From the NCBI GenBank assembly GCA_905182985.1, contig CAJJDN010000006.1, positions 524,946 to 588,945 on the forward strand: a stretch of 64,000 nucleotides of DNA, read 5' to 3'. This document shows positions 23,509 to 36,759 of the stretch, piece after piece (within the stretch, counting starts at the first letter, position 1; every line of letters starts with the position of its first letter). Made by a program: the position numbers and the translations under genes. Under the pieces are notes generated by a model. That model was not told the DNA's origin and searched no databases. It was given only the letters and a program-made list of their open reading frames with translations. This stretch comes from Paramecium sonneborni (lineage: Eukaryota > Ciliophora > Oligohymenophorea > Peniculida > Parameciidae).

Positions 23509-25557
23509 TCACACTCTTTTCTCAAAATTGAAACTTTAATTAAGATTATTAGCCCTTGTAGTAATATTAGCTTTTCTAGTCTTTTAACATCCTCCACTAT
23601 GATCTCTTGATCCTTTTCTACTATTTATTTTTAACCAAAGTTAATAAGGTGTTGATTGAGGTTTTGTACTAGCTGGCATTGATAAATCCTGTAAGAATTA
23701 AATTAGTATTTTACCCCTTCAATATGTAATGATTTTTTTTTGGTTTCAATATTTGTAGTATCTAATAAATTTATAGGTTTATTTTCTTTTTTCTTATCAT
23801 TTACTGAGCTATCATCAAAATTTGAAAAAGACGCCTTTTGATTTTTAGTTGTTTTACAATTATATGGTATTTTAGGTTATGAGTTCCCCTTATTAGCTGT
23901 TGGAGTACCAGTTTTAGTATTTAATTCTAAAATTCAAGATGTAAATTACTTAGATACTATATTAATTTATTTTGATGTGCAGGTGAAACAGTAGCTACAT
24001 TTGATGGTCTTTTACAAGTAGTTAAGTAGGCAGTTTTATTTAAAGTATCATTTATCTATATATCAGTTTTCATTTTTTTATGATTAGTCTGCTATAAAGA
24101 TTAAGATTTATTTCTTTCAAATTAAAATGATTAATCCTAAAGTAATATATAATAAGCTCTACGTCTATTGATAATGATGAAGTTTAATAATTTTTAGATC
24201 CATTATATATAGATCTAGTTTCATCTGCTTATGGAACAGAATTACCTCTTGTTTAAGAGTGAGTTTTTTTATTTGCTTAACAAGAGCCAGATACATTATG
24301 AGCAAGAGTTTTCATAATTTAACTATCTAAAAGAGTATTTATTGGTGCTAATTTAAACTTAAAATATACGTTTTATAGGACGGGTCGCAGGTTGTAATAA
24401 TTTTTCATTAAAATTACTTGAATTAATATCAGCATTAGAATTGCCACCATTTATGAGATGTTTTTTTAAAATAAGAAAATAAGCTGTAGTTAAATTGTTA
24501 TGTTTATTAGCATCAAGACATTTCTTTATATAATCTGAATTAAATCCTTTAATTGTTAATTAATCAACAATAGCATCATCTATTGGAATTCTACTGTATC
24601 CAATTATAATTCCTTATGGAATAGATTGAACTCTCTTATATAAATTAAACCAAGGATGTTATTTAATTTATTCTAAATTAAAACGTTTCTAAGGATCTGT
24701 GTTTAGTAATCCTTTCAAAAATTGTTAACCATTCTATGATACATGAGAAGGTATTGTATATAAACCTCCAAGTATTTTTTTATATAAATCACTAGTGTGT
24801 TTATCTTCAAAAGGTAATTAACCACAAATAGTTGCAAATAATATGACTCCACAAGACCATATATCAACTAAAATACTTTAGTATCTATGACCAGCTATCA
24901 TTTCTGGTGCAGCATAGCAAGGACTTCCACAAGCAGTTTTAAGTAACTCCCCTTATTTATATGTATTTGAAAGTCCAAAATCTACAATTTTTATTTGATT
25001 CTAATGATCTAATAATAAATTTTCTGGTTTCAAATCTCTATGTACAATATTTAATTTATGAATATATTCTATTCCTGATATGAGTTCTTAGAATATTCTA
25101 CAAGCTTCAAGCTCATCCAATCTAATAAATTATTATAGACTATTTACTTTTCACTCTTTACAATATAGTCAAAAAGTTCACCATTATCACAAAATTCCAT
25201 CACTAAAAAGATGTGCTTTTTTGTTTCTATAATCTTCTTTAAATATTTGTATTACTTCATATAATTATATAACATGTCTATGTCTAATCAATTTTAATAT
25301 ATGTATTTCTCTTGAAACTCTTTCAACATCTGCAACCTCTATTATTCTCTCTTTCTCTAAAATCTTTATAGCTACTTTCTCCCCAGTTATTTAATGCAAA
25401 CCTAATTTCACTAATCCAAATGTCCCAACTCCCAAAGTTTTAACTCAAATACTTATAACTCCAAACCTAATATGTAATCTCCTATGATTCGTTGCTTAGA
25501 TACATCTTTATTATTTTAAGAACCATCCTCTTTATCCTACTGTTTCTTTTGTAGCAT
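23509..25557 (-). CDS. AMPK/SNF1-type protein kinase with UBA-like domain
   Basis: CAMK-group kinase of the SNF1/AMPK alpha type. The ATG at 25557 gives MLQKKQQDKEDGSQNN. After a 23-nt intron comes the glycine loop GVGTFGLVKLG, Lys in VAIKILEK, the signature SREIHILKLIRHRHVIQLYE, catalytic loop IVHRDLKPENLLLD, DFGLSNTYK, and the activation loop TACGSPCYAAPEMIAGHRY with the Thr at the LKB1-equivalent position. C-lobe DIWSCGVILFATICGQLPF. After the kinase, VDQLTIKGFNSDYIKKCLDA resembles the UBA/AID module of SNF1 kinases. The remaining C-terminal region of about 250 residues is Asn/Lys/Thr-rich and disordered, ending FNFEKRV. At least four micro-introns. No beta/gamma-binding domain could be confirmed. 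Confidence 0.85.
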
Positions 25558-26411
25558 AAATCAATATCGTTAAATTATTAATATTTACAACTAAATTTTG
25601 GATTAATTTCAAGAAATTTAATCCCTAATTACAATCCAACAGTAAAATTATCCTAAATACTTCCCTTTTATTCTTATAATAAACACCATAGATAATTTTT
25701 AAAATATTAAATTAATCATCCACTTTTGTTATCATTTCCAAAATTAGGATAGTTAAAAATAATATGCAAAATTTTACATTTAAAATCTTATCACCATTCA
25801 ATTTTTTTACCTACATTTATATATAATTGATAATTAGACAAATTCAACCTTAAATTTATGAATTTTTACAAATTTTAAAATAAATATCTTAATTTTAATT
25901 AGGAAAATTATCTAAATAACTAATAATTAAATCGATTATAATTAACTTATGATCGATTTAATTAAACACCATAAATCATTGTTTAAAGTTAAGAACAGTT
26001 TATATTTAAAGTATTCTAATAGAGCTAAAATTGATTTAATGCTAATAATAAATAGAAATAGAGGTAAATATAAAATTAATTTACATTTTGATTTAATTTT
26101 AAATATAAAAAATGAATCTTAGATGAGAATTAGATATTATATCACACGATGTTTAAATTTTATAATAGTTTATTTATATATCTCTAAGAAATAAAAAAAT
26201 GTTTTGAATTATATCTATATGAGCTCAAACCTTTTTGTTATTAGATTTAAACTTAAAAATAAACTGTTTAAAATAAGATTGTGGTATAAGAACCAAAAAA
26301 TAATTAAGAAAGATTGAGTAAATAAAGCTTGAATATCAAAATTATGTCATAAAAGAAAAAATATAAAATTTATGAGTTAACTATTTTAATTTTAAATTTT
26401 AAATAATATCT
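25558..26411. other. Divergent intergene, kinase and CKS1
   Basis: 854 bp, extremely AT-rich, between divergent start codons. Its right part (from 26016) belongs to the duplicated block. No gene seen. Confidence 0.35.
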
Positions 26412-26715
26412 ATGCCTCATTATCCTGAAGAAATTGAATATTCAGATAAGTATTTTGATGACTACTATGAATACAGACATGTAATTCTTCCAAAACATAT
26501 TTTCAAAAAAATCACAAAAGGTAGAATTTGAATTTGAAAAAATAGGTAAATTATTAAATGAAATGGAATGGAGAGCATTAGGAGTATAATAATCAAGAGG
26601 ATGGTCTCACTACGAAACACATAGACCTGAACCTCATATTCTTCTATTTAGAAGACCAAAGAATACAGATCCAAATACTGGATTACCTCCACCAGGATTT
26701 AGTGCTCCTTATTGA
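26412..26715 (+). CDS. CKS1: CKS1, CDK regulatory subunit, 92 aa (copy 1)
   Basis: Small adaptor that binds CDKs and phosphorylated substrates. The ATG at 26412 gives [20 protein letters not shown], then [15 protein letters not shown] 25-nt intron ends before [20 protein letters not shown]. The signature [14 protein letters not shown] forms the last strand and phosphate pocket. The C-terminal tail ([17 protein letters not shown]) is longer than in yeast or human Cks. Spliced length is 93 codons, ending at TGA 26713-26715. Its 3' end is 48 bp from the UBA4 stop on the other strand. Confidence 0.95.
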
Positions 26716-26763
26716 ATATAAATTAGTTAGATCATTAGATAAATTTATATACATAAATTATAA

Positions 26764-27215
26764 TCATAACAATGGCATTTTAGGATCATATAATTTAGCA
26801 TATAAATCTATTCCACCTATAATGTTATATATATTATTTATTTTGTCCTTTAAAAATTCACAAGCCAACCTAGAATTATTACCTCTTCTACACATGACAT
26901 ATACATCTTTATCTTTATTTTCTTCAATTTAAAATTAATCAATTTATGAATATGGAAGATTTATGAATCCATCCAATTTGATAATATTAAATTACGAATT
27001 TGGTCTTACATCTAGCAAAACAATTTGATCATTTCTTTAAATCTATAGAAAATCTTTCCATTCAATTTCTTTATATCCCCCTCTATAAGGAACAGAAGAG
27101 CTACATATAGTTTATGCAAAACCACAATAGTCATATTCATTTATGTTAATTAACTTTTAACATGCAATACAATCTCTATTTTTATATTTAAAATTAAATA
27201 CTTTTGTTATCCTCT
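26764..27215 (-). pseudogene. UBA4 3' fragment (artefactual copy)
   Basis: Encodes the C-terminal rhodanese half of UBA4, ending at TGA 26764-26766, but is cut at the N junction. It is identical to 27965-28416, so it is the same locus assembled twice rather than a real pseudogene. Confidence 0.75.
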
Positions 27216-27216
27216 N

Positions 27217-28416
27217 CTAATAGAGCTAAAATTGATTTAATGCTAATAATAAATAGAAATAGAGGTAAATATAAAATTAATTTACATTTTGATTTAATTT
27301 TAAATATAAAAAATGAATCTTAGATGAGAATTAGATATTATATCACACGATGTTTAAATTTTATAATAGTTTATTTATATATCTCTAAGAAATAAAAAAA
27401 TGTTTTGAATTATATCTATATGAGCTCAAACCTTTTTGTTATTAGATTTAAACTTAAAAATAAACTGTTTAAAATAAGATTGTGGTATAAGAACCAAAAA
27501 ATAATTAAGAAAGATTGAGTAAATAAAGCTTGAATATCAAAATTATGTCATAAAAGAAAAAATATAAAATTTATGAGTTAACTATTTTAATTTTAAATTT
27601 TAAATAATATCTATGCCTCATTATCCTGAAGAAATTGAATATTCAGATAAGTATTTTGATGACTACTATGAATACAGACATGTAATTCTTCCAAAACATA
27701 TTTTCAAAAAAATCACAAAAGGTAGAATTTGAATTTGAAAAAATAGGTAAATTATTAAATGAAATGGAATGGAGAGCATTAGGAGTATAATAATCAAGAG
27801 GATGGTCTCACTACGAAACACATAGACCTGAACCTCATATTCTTCTATTTAGAAGACCAAAGAATACAGATCCAAATACTGGATTACCTCCACCAGGATT
27901 TAGTGCTCCTTATTGAATATAAATTAGTTAGATCATTAGATAAATTTATATACATAAATTATAATCATAACAATGGCATTTTAGGATCATATAATTTAGC
28001 ATATAAATCTATTCCACCTATAATGTTATATATATTATTTATTTTGTCCTTTAAAAATTCACAAGCCAACCTAGAATTATTACCTCTTCTACACATGACA
28101 TATACATCTTTATCTTTATTTTCTTCAATTTAAAATTAATCAATTTATGAATATGGAAGATTTATGAATCCATCCAATTTGATAATATTAAATTACGAAT
28201 TTGGTCTTACATCTAGCAAAACAATTTGATCATTTCTTTAAATCTATAGAAAATCTTTCCATTCAATTTCTTTATATCCCCCTCTATAAGGAACAGAAGA
28301 GCTACATATAGTTTATGCAAAACCACAATAGTCATATTCATTTATGTTAATTAACTTTTAACATGCAATACAATCTCTATTTTTATATTTAAAATTAAAT
28401 ACTTTTGTTATCCTCT
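27217..28416. repeat. 1,200-bp exact repeat, copy 2
   Basis: Second copy of 26016-27215. This copy continues into the 5' part of UBA4, so it is the one to trust. Confidence 0.85.
27613..27916 (+). CDS. CKS1: CKS1, copy 2 (identical)
   Basis: Identical to the gene at 26412-26715, including the intron. It belongs to the second, probably genuine, copy of the block. The organism most likely has one locus here, counted twice. Confidence 0.9.
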
Positions 28417-30300
28417 GAGTTTAACAACTTTGTATATATCTCTTAAACCATCTAATAATATCATTTTTTATGTTAAAGTTTACTGTCCAATAATAATTTT
28501 AATAGCCTATAATGCTTCTATAAGTCCGATTAATCCAGGCATAACTCCAAATACTCCAGCCTCATTACAATTCTAAACAGTTTTAGGACATTAAGGAAAT
28601 AAGCATCTATAACAAGGTCCTGACATACCATAAACTGTTATTTGACCTTCCCAACCAACTGAAGAACCAGAAACTAAAGGTTTATTTAAATAAATAGCTG
28701 TATCATTAATTAAATATCTTGTAGCAGGATTATCTGTGGCATNNNNNNNNNNNNNNNNNNNNNNNNNNNNNNNNNNNNNNNNNNNNNNNNNNNNNNNNNN
28801 NNNNNNNNNNNNNNNNNNNNNNNNNNNNNNNNNNNNNNNNNNNNNNNNNNNNNNNNNNNNNNNNNNNNNNNNNNNNNNNNNNNNNNNNNNNNNNNNNNNN
28901 NNNNNNNNNNNNNNNNNNNNNNNNNNNNNNNNNNNNNNNNNNNNNNNNNNNNNNNNNNNNNNNNNNNNNNNNNNNNNNNNNNNNNNNNNNNNNNNNNNNN
29001 NNNNNNNNNNNNNNNNNNNNNNNNNNNNNNNNNNNNNNNNNNNNNNNNNNNNNNNNNNNNNNNNNNNNNNNNNNNNNNNNNNNNNNNNNNNNNNNNNNNN
29101 NNNNNNNNNNNNNNNNNNNNNNNNNNNNNNNNNNNNNNNNNNNNNNNNNNNNNNNNNNNNNNNNNNNNNNNNNNNNNNNNNNNNNNNNNNNNNNNNNNNN
29201 NNNNNNNNNNNNNNNNNNNNNNNNNNNNNNNNNNNNNNNNNNNNNNNNNNNNNNNNNNNNNNNACATCTAGCAAAACAATTTGATCATTTCTTTAAATCT
29301 ATAGAAAATCTTTCCATTCAATTTCTTTATATCCCCCTCTATAAGGAACAGAAGAGCTACATATAGTTTATGCAAAACCACAATAGTCATATTCATTTAT
29401 GTTAATTAACTTTTAACATGCAATACAATCTCTATTTTTATATTTAAAATTAAATACTTTTGTTATCCTCTGAGTTTAACAACTTTGTATATATCTCTTA
29501 AACCATCTAATAATATCATTTTTTATGTTAAAGTTTACTGTCCAATAATAATTTTAATAGCCTATAATGCTTCTATAAGTCCGATTAATCCAGGCATAAC
29601 TCCAAATACTCCAGCCTCATTACAATTCTAAACAGTTTTAGGACATTAAGGAAATAAGCATCTATAACAAGGTCCTGACATACCATAAACTGTTATTTGA
29701 CCTTCCCAACCAACTGAAGAACCAGAAACTAAAGGTTTATTTAAATAAATAGCTGTATCATTAATTAAATATCTTGTAGCAGGATTATCTGTGGCATCTA
29801 ATATCACATCATAATTCTAAAATATTTAAATTGCATTAGCAGATGATAAATTATTATTATGTGTTATAACATTAACTAAAGGATTAAACTATTAAATTTA
29901 TAACTTAGCAGATTCACACTATATAAATACTATAATTAAATACCTTATTCATTCCTTATCTCTCATTACTATGGATTATTTGACGATGTAAATTAGACAC
30001 ATCTACATTATCACCATCAACTAATCCTATAGTTCCAACTCCTGCTCCTGCTAAATAATATATTGCAGGTGCACCAATACCTCCTGCTCCCACAATTAAT
30101 ACTCTTGCCTTTTGAATTTGTTTCTATCCTTACAATCCTATTTCAGATAATATCATCTATCTTTTATATCTGTTTATATGTTCATAACCTAATTCATTAT
30201 TAAATTCATTCTATTTATCTTATTGGAAATCCTTTTCTTACTCAAACTCTATGTTATTTAACTTTAGAAGTCTTTGTAAGTATTCAATATATTCTTTCAT
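27965..30300 (-). CDS. UBA4: UBA4/MOCS3, E1-like adenylyltransferase plus rhodanese
   Basis: Activates the ubiquitin-like protein Urm1 (and MoaD-type proteins) and transfers sulfur for tRNA thiolation and molybdopterin. The ATG at 30300 ([16 protein letters not shown]) begins an N-terminal helix. Then come the E1 fold ([20 protein letters not shown] loop [33 protein letters not shown]), Zn-site CYRC, catalytic-Cys region [20 protein letters not shown], and a C-terminal rhodanese domain with active site CRRGNNSR. Stop TGA 27965-27967. It is interrupted by an artefactual gap (28743-29263) plus a 534-bp duplicated flank. Joining 30300-29264 to 28208-27965 gives about 1.28 kb, fitting roughly 400 residues after micro-introns. 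Confidence 0.9.
28209..28742. repeat. 534-bp gap-flank repeat, left copy
   Basis: Identical to 29264-29797. The two flank the N run 28743-29263 and represent one sequence inside UBA4 present at both contig ends. Confidence 0.85.
28743..29263. other. Assembly gap (521 N), probably spurious
   Basis: All N. Because the flanks are the same 534 bp, the true gap size is negative and no sequence is probably missing. Confidence 0.85.
29264..29797. repeat. 534-bp gap-flank repeat, right copy
   Basis: Identical to 28209-28742; continues into the unique 5' part of UBA4. Confidence 0.85.
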
Positions 30301-30509
30301 TATTTATTTTTTTATTTATATATGTATATATTTCATCTTCTTATATAAGGGTTTATAAAGTTTAAAAAAGTGCTTTTTGAGTCCAAATTTAGTATTTCTG
30401 CATATAACTACTGTGCTAACTAAGTTTACTTTGTTAAATAGTATGCCAAACCTATTTGTAATATTTAAAACTAATACATAAGTAACTTTTGGCTTCTAAA
30501 TTATACACA

Positions 30510-31755
30510 TCATATTTAAGTACTTAGAATAAATATGATATTGCCAATTACAATTGATTATTTTTTATCAATACAAAACCTTTATAAATCTACAAAAATA
30601 CCCGCTTTTATCCATCCTCTATGACTATGAGGTCTCAATTTCAAATATTTATATGTACTAATCAAGGCATCTCCATAACATTATAAACTAATTGTACTCA
30701 TCACTTTATACATATAACAATAATAATTACAAATCAAGTACCAGCCCTGCTGTAATATTTATTAATTTTCTTAATTTCTTAAAAGTTCTTTTAAAGTCGC
30801 AATTACCTCTTTATATTTTTTTAAACAATATTGAGAATAAGCTAATATCAAAATCAATTTTACCTAACCATAAAACAACATCAGGATCTGATTACTTTTT
30901 TAAAAGAGTTTCAAATATTTATTTTGCTTTATCTGGTTACCCATAAAATAGATGATCAATCCCTTTTTATTGTATTTATTAATAATACCATCATAAATTG
31001 TAGGATCTGATAATAAATCAATCCTTTCATTCTTTTTTTAATTATAAATTTGAGATAAATAATCTATTTAAATTTAAAATTCCAAAAGACCGTCTTAATT
31101 TTAATTTAAATTTTACTATCCTTATAAATTTTTTTCATTTTATAAGAAATTTCCTACCAGAAAGCCTTCTCTTTATTGATTTCTGTTATTATTATTTTAA
31201 TTTTTAGGATTTATGATATCCCTAAAATAATTATCTTTTATACTCAAATTGTTAATTAAATTATTTCAAAAAAAGAGTATTAGTCATGTTTTATTGTGTC
31301 ATTAGTTTATTCAAGTTTTCTAAAAATTAGCTAAACTTTATGAACCATTTTTTTAGTTCATCAGAGCAAATTTAATTTCTAATTAATTTCTATCTCACTA
31401 AATTTTTAATTTTATCATCAAGTTCTGTATAATTAGAGTTTACTAAATCTTATTCAGAAAAATAATCGATTTAGTTTTTAACTTATTTTTATATTTATAA
31501 GATTGGTTTTGAAATCATTTCAATATATTAATCCAACAAATCTAGTGCCTTTTATGAATCATTTTCTTGCAGTTTCATCCATTCTGTTAACTCTTAAATT
31601 GGTATTATTTCATTTTTATGGTTATCATGAGAATTTTCTTTAAAACAATCGAAACATAATAATCTATTTTTGTTTTTACACATAGAAGAAAAACAAAATC
31701 CAATAATACTTTGTGTTTTATGATTTGCATAAGTGCATTAAGGCCAATCTTGCAT
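30510..31755 (-). CDS. Cys/His-cluster plus TPR-like protein
   Basis: The N-terminus has a B-box-like metal cluster common in ciliate proteins: WPQCTYANHKT, FCFSSMCKNKNRLLCFDC and FKENSHDNHKNEI, giving C-H-C-C-C-C-H-H spacing. A long acidic/basic coiled region follows (residues about 60-230). A helical repeat region resembles TPRs (PDKAKQIFETLLKK; AYSQYCLKKYKEVIATLKEL). Introns of 26 nt (GTATTATTAA...AAAAAG) and 22 nt (GTAAAATTGA...ATATTAG) restore the TPR frame. The C-terminal extent to TGA 30510-30512 is uncertain because further introns may exist. Function unknown; the layout suggests a scaffold or E3-like adaptor. Confidence 0.65.
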
Positions 31756-31822
31756 TATTAATTTTTTATAAATTTAGAAATATTAATTGAATAATAACAA
31801 ATTTATCTGGTAAATAAGTAAA

Positions 31823-34800
31823 TCATTTATTCATTGATTTTATTAAAGACTTTACAAATCTACGTATACTCTTATTTTCTTTAACTACTTCTAATGGAAT
31901 CATATTTAACATTTCGATTGTCTAATTGATTTATGTATTCAATCCATTTAAAAATGGAATCCAAACAAATAAAAAAATAGATACTAGAAGTACTATAAAG
32001 ATTATTAATAATATTAATTAAATGTTTTATATGTTATCCATGCCACTTGAAATAAGATCTCTCTCATAAGTGATTATATTTGTTATTGCATCATAAATAT
32101 AGTTATATAAAGCTCTATCAATCTCAAAAAATTAAGTTGCATTTAATAATTGAGAATACTAAGTGATATTCTTATAAAAATTTTGAATATTAATTCTAAA
32201 ATACTCTAAAAAATAAGATTCAGCATTATAAATTCCCTAAATTAGATAATAATAAATAAAATTACTAATTACAAATTAGAATTGATAATTTGTTAACATT
32301 GATCAATTTCAGAAGTTTTCATAATTTATTAGCAAAGATTGCCATAATAGATATTGATGTATTTGTCTCTGAATGTTTATAATTAAGATAAAATATCAAA
32401 ATTAAACTAATTAATTTTATTATTTTAATTACTGAGCTCATTTTTTCAGCATTTCCTGTAAAGATAGTGAGATTATTTATTGCATATTCAGATACAAAAA
32501 TACCTCTGATTTTCGTATTATAATCGAGCATCATCAACTTCTATATATTTACATAATATCCATAATTATTGATAGTATATAAACTTTAATAATATTGAGG
32601 CAAAAGAAAGTTTATTTATGACTATTACGATTAGCTTCCAAGTATATTATAAACAGTAAATACTAAAGTAAAAACTGATATAACAAAAAATCTAGAATAT
32701 AAACATAAAATACTATATAATTATCCCTTAATTTCCCTTAATCCTATTTTGTCTATACTTCTTAATAATCTTCTTTCTATTTTAAGTTTACCTTAAAAGT
32801 ATATCAGATTCATCTTCATCTGGAGTTTTAAGGACTTCTATTTTCTCTTCTAAAGGCTCTTTCTCATCTTCTGAACTTTCAAAACCTTGCTATTCTTATT
32901 TATTTTAAAGTTCCTCTATACTTACATAGTTTTTAAGAAATCTATCACATTTCTTATAAAGAACATCTAAATGATAGGTTGGAATATCTAAAAATAGAAA
33001 TAGAATATTTTCTCTTTAAGTTTTAATTGCAAACATAAGAAAAATAAATTTAATCATAGCCATAACAGAAACAAAAATTGAAGCAGACAATAAAATCAAT
33101 AAATTTACTTATGGATTATCCATTTAATCTTTGATATTTTCATAAGTTTAACTTGAAATATCACATAATTATTAGTAGAGTACATCAAAATAATTATAAA
33201 CTATTCCTTAATAATATATATTATCAAAAGTAATAGATTAGTAATTAGTTATTGAAGAATTCAATGCTAATGAACAAAATACAACTAAAGCTGTTTCTAA
33301 TCTTAATTAATTATCATAAGAATTATTATCTTTATAAAATCTAAATTTAATTTCATCTTCAAATTTTGTTTAGAAATTTAAATAATCTATTGAATTCATA
33401 GCAGAATTGAAATCAATAACAGAAGAAGCTGATATAGAAATATCATTTGCAATTTCTGTAGTATTGTATGTATAGAGATTAGCTGAATAAACAGCTAAAT
33501 CTAAAACTCTAGAAGTTAATCTATTAATCTCAATTAATTAGTTATTAATTAATTATAGTATTTCAACATCGACTCTATAATTATTGAATTATTAAGAACA
33601 AAAGTATTATTATAAACTGGTCATAGCTAATATAAATACAATCCATAATGAAGAATAAATTTTAAAAGTAGTAATTTATGGATGTTTATGATGTGTTCTT
33701 AAAGCTATTTAAATTAAATTAGCAGAATTACTATAAGTAAATAGTTTATAATCATCTTCATCTTCAAAATTATTCCCCTAATTTCTAAATAAAGAATTCT
33801 CCTCTTCTTCTTCTTCTAGAATTTGTAAAAATAATTATTCCTATTCTTCATTAATACTAACAATTTAACCATTGATATATCTTTTTGTAACAATACTTCC
33901 TGCTAAATCAATTGATGGAACACTTTCAGTTTCTGCATTGCATTATTTAAATAGATCCCTTATTTCATCTACTTGTGGATTTTCATATAATTCTTACATG
34001 TAACTGAATAAATTAAGATCTACATCTTAACAATCTTAATTTCTTAAAGGAATTTAACTGTCTTAACTCATATTTGCCAAATTAGATATTTTTTACTAAG
34101 AAGTTGCTTTTAATATTAATTCTGAATCGGGATTACTAACACTACCTGTATTCTATGCTCCTTTTTTTATCATATATTTAAGATTTGCTTCATTTTTTTC
34201 AATCTTATCAAGTTTAATTATGTAACATCCTGTGCGTTCACTCTTTTTCTATTCTTCATCACTATCATTTGGATTATGAAAAGGTAAAACAATTTCTTTA
34301 ACTTAACAATTAAAATAATAAAATCCTTCTTTTTTTGGAATTTTAGAAAAAACATCTTTTCCATTTTTAGTTAATACATCTGAAATATAATCATTTAGTT
34401 TTATTCTATCTCCTAAATTTTTTATTTCTAATTCAAAAAAAGTTATTGCACTTGAAGACATTTCCATAATCTAAGTAAATTTATCAATTACAAAATATAT
34501 CTATGTTCTTAATGTTGCTTCTGATTTAAAAGTTGTAATATATACAAGAGAATCTAAATGTAATGTAACCTAATATGTTAATGGAAATAGATATCCATTT
34601 TTATGTTTAAATAATCTATTTTAATCAATATCTAGATATTCACTTTCTATTCCAACTTCTTATCTTAAATTGAGTACAAAATTATCAAAAAAGTTGCTCA
34701 TGTATTTATCATGATTTTCTGCATATTTTTAAGGCATTAAAGTATTAATTTTTTTTCCAACAACTTCTTCTTTAGTATATCCAAAATATGCTGTAAATAA

Positions 34801-36759
34801 TGAATTAATTTACAGTATATTACCAGTGTCTGATTTTTTTGCGCTTACATAAATGAATGGGATTTGATCAGTATCAAAATTTATCATATCTTTATGTACT
34901 TACTAATTTTTTCTTAAATGTTCTTTCAATTATCTTGCTTTATTTAATACATTAATTCCTCCTTTAGAATCATTCATAACATGAATCATAAAATTTCCAA
35001 AAACTTACATAGTTTATGGCATATTCTAATTTATTTTTTGCATGTTTTCATAATTTTCTCTTGCATCATTAGTTACTCTACTAATTCTTGCACCAATATT
35101 CATAAGTCTTCCTAAATCAGGTTGATCTTCTTTTAATTCTATCCAAAATTCTTTATGTAAATTTGCAGAGAATTTCATTTTCTCTTCACATAAAGATAAA
35201 TAATTTTTAAATGCAATTGCATTAACAATATCATCATCTTCTCCTTATTAAGAATTCATTCCTTTACTTCTTATATCTTTTTTATATCTATAAATAATAA
35301 ATTCTTAATAAAGAGCAGGTTTTGTATATTGAGCAAGTTCAAATTATTCTAAAGCTTTCTATTTATTGTTTCTTCTCTCTATTAAGAATAAAGCATAAAA
35401 AATTCTTAAATAAGTTGAATTTGGAAACTTTTTTAAACCTTACACAAACATTCTGTCTAATTCTTAGATTAGTCCTCTAATTATTTCATCAATATCATTT
35501 TAACCTCCTTTCTTTCTTTATTTTAATTTTGTTTTTAATGGACAATCATCATAATTACAAGTTTCTTTGTGTTTTTCTATATAACCAACAAGTAACATAT
35601 AAGAATTTCTATCTTTGTCTTAATTTTGTATTAATTGTAATACATATCTTATATGACTCCAAATTTGTTCTCCACTTCTAAATTTTGTTTATGATTTAAC
35701 AAGAGTTTCAATTTTAGATTTCTTAGTCATTAACATTATACTAATTATAAATGGAACACCTATCAACCAAGCAATAAATCCACCTGTAAATTCTGTTGTT
35801 TCTAAGACTTTGCAAACTAATAACATAAAACATGCCCATAAATAAAGGGTACTACATATACAATAAAATAATCCAACTTAAAAATCATAGTAAGGATCAT
35901 TAAAATTATATTATTTAAATAACCAAAGCGATAAAATAAATGAAGTTATTACCATAATCCATGCTTATTCAGTATAATTAGGCCTAAGTAAACTAAACAT
36001 TAATTAGCAAGTAATTTTATTAGTAATAAAAGCAACTTCTCCATTTGAATCCTATCTTGCTGATCTATCATTAGTACTCATAGCTGGCTCAAAAAATGCA
36101 TAAGCAACAATACTACAAATTATAGAAAATATTATAATAAATGTTAAATCTAAAACGGCATGAAATGTGTGCCAATCTTACCAACATTCAATAAAAATAT
36201 TATTGTAGCCATATATTACATATTTTCCTGTATCTGGATCTACATAACATTGTAAAATTGAAGTTAAGGTCTCCGTTATTGGTAAAAATCCAACAGTAAC
36301 AACAAAAGATGTTATTTTTTTTAACAATAATAATGGCCAGAGCCAATAAAATCGATTACGAGAAAATGAATATGATACATATATAATATCTAGTATGATT
36401 AACAATATAAAAAATAGCAGAATGTATACAGTCATTAAAAGCGATTCGTAAGTTAAACTTGGAATGTAATTGCTTATTTGAAATAAGTTTTATACTTGAG
36501 TAATAAATTCCATAAAAGTGTCTTATTTCCATAAATAATAAATAGTAACATAAAATGGAAATTGATGCATTTGAAAATAATCTAAAGCATTAAAAAAATA
36601 GAATCCAAACATTCCTTCTTCTTCATCCTCACTATTACGAATAACAAAAAGAACTTGAAAGGTTGTTAATTTTAATTGTTCTAAATAATAATCTATGCCT
36701 CTCTTCTAATTACCCATTAACAAAGCATCATCAATTCCCTATTTTTCTTAATCTTACAT
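31823..36759 (-). CDS. TmcB-like multi-pass PAS-domain membrane protein
   Basis: Large protein of about 1,600 residues resembling the Tiny-macrocysts TmcB-like families abundant in ciliates. The ATG at 36759 gives MQDQEKQGIDDALLMGNQKR. About eight or more N-terminal membrane helices follow (YILLFFILLIILDIIYVSY; HAVLDLTFIIIFSIICSIVA; SILSLWLF). Then a cytosolic region with KALEQFELAQYTKPALYQEF helices and a PAS domain (FIYVSAKKSDTGNILQINS, FGYTKEEVVGKKINTLMPQK, HKNGYLFPL). After a second large soluble part come four more hydrophobic segments separated by extracellular loops, ending SIRRFVKSLIKSMNK at TGA 31823-31825. The frame around 32430-32720 needs introns I could not place. Likely a sensor; the signal is unknown. 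Confidence 0.8.

Larger units (their letters stand above)
26016..27215. repeat. 1,200-bp exact repeat, copy 1 (probable assembly artefact)
   Basis: Bases 26016-27215 recur at 27217-28416, offset 1,201, with no difference seen by eye. The copies are separated by a single N at 27216. The block carries CKS1 and the 3' end of UBA4. A one-N junction between exact repeats is what a scaffolder leaves when overlapping contig ends are not merged. Confidence 0.85.

Noticed and set aside
28591..29284. Open frames of about 180-230 residues across the N run
   Set aside because: Unknown bases translated as X; no real sequence supports them.
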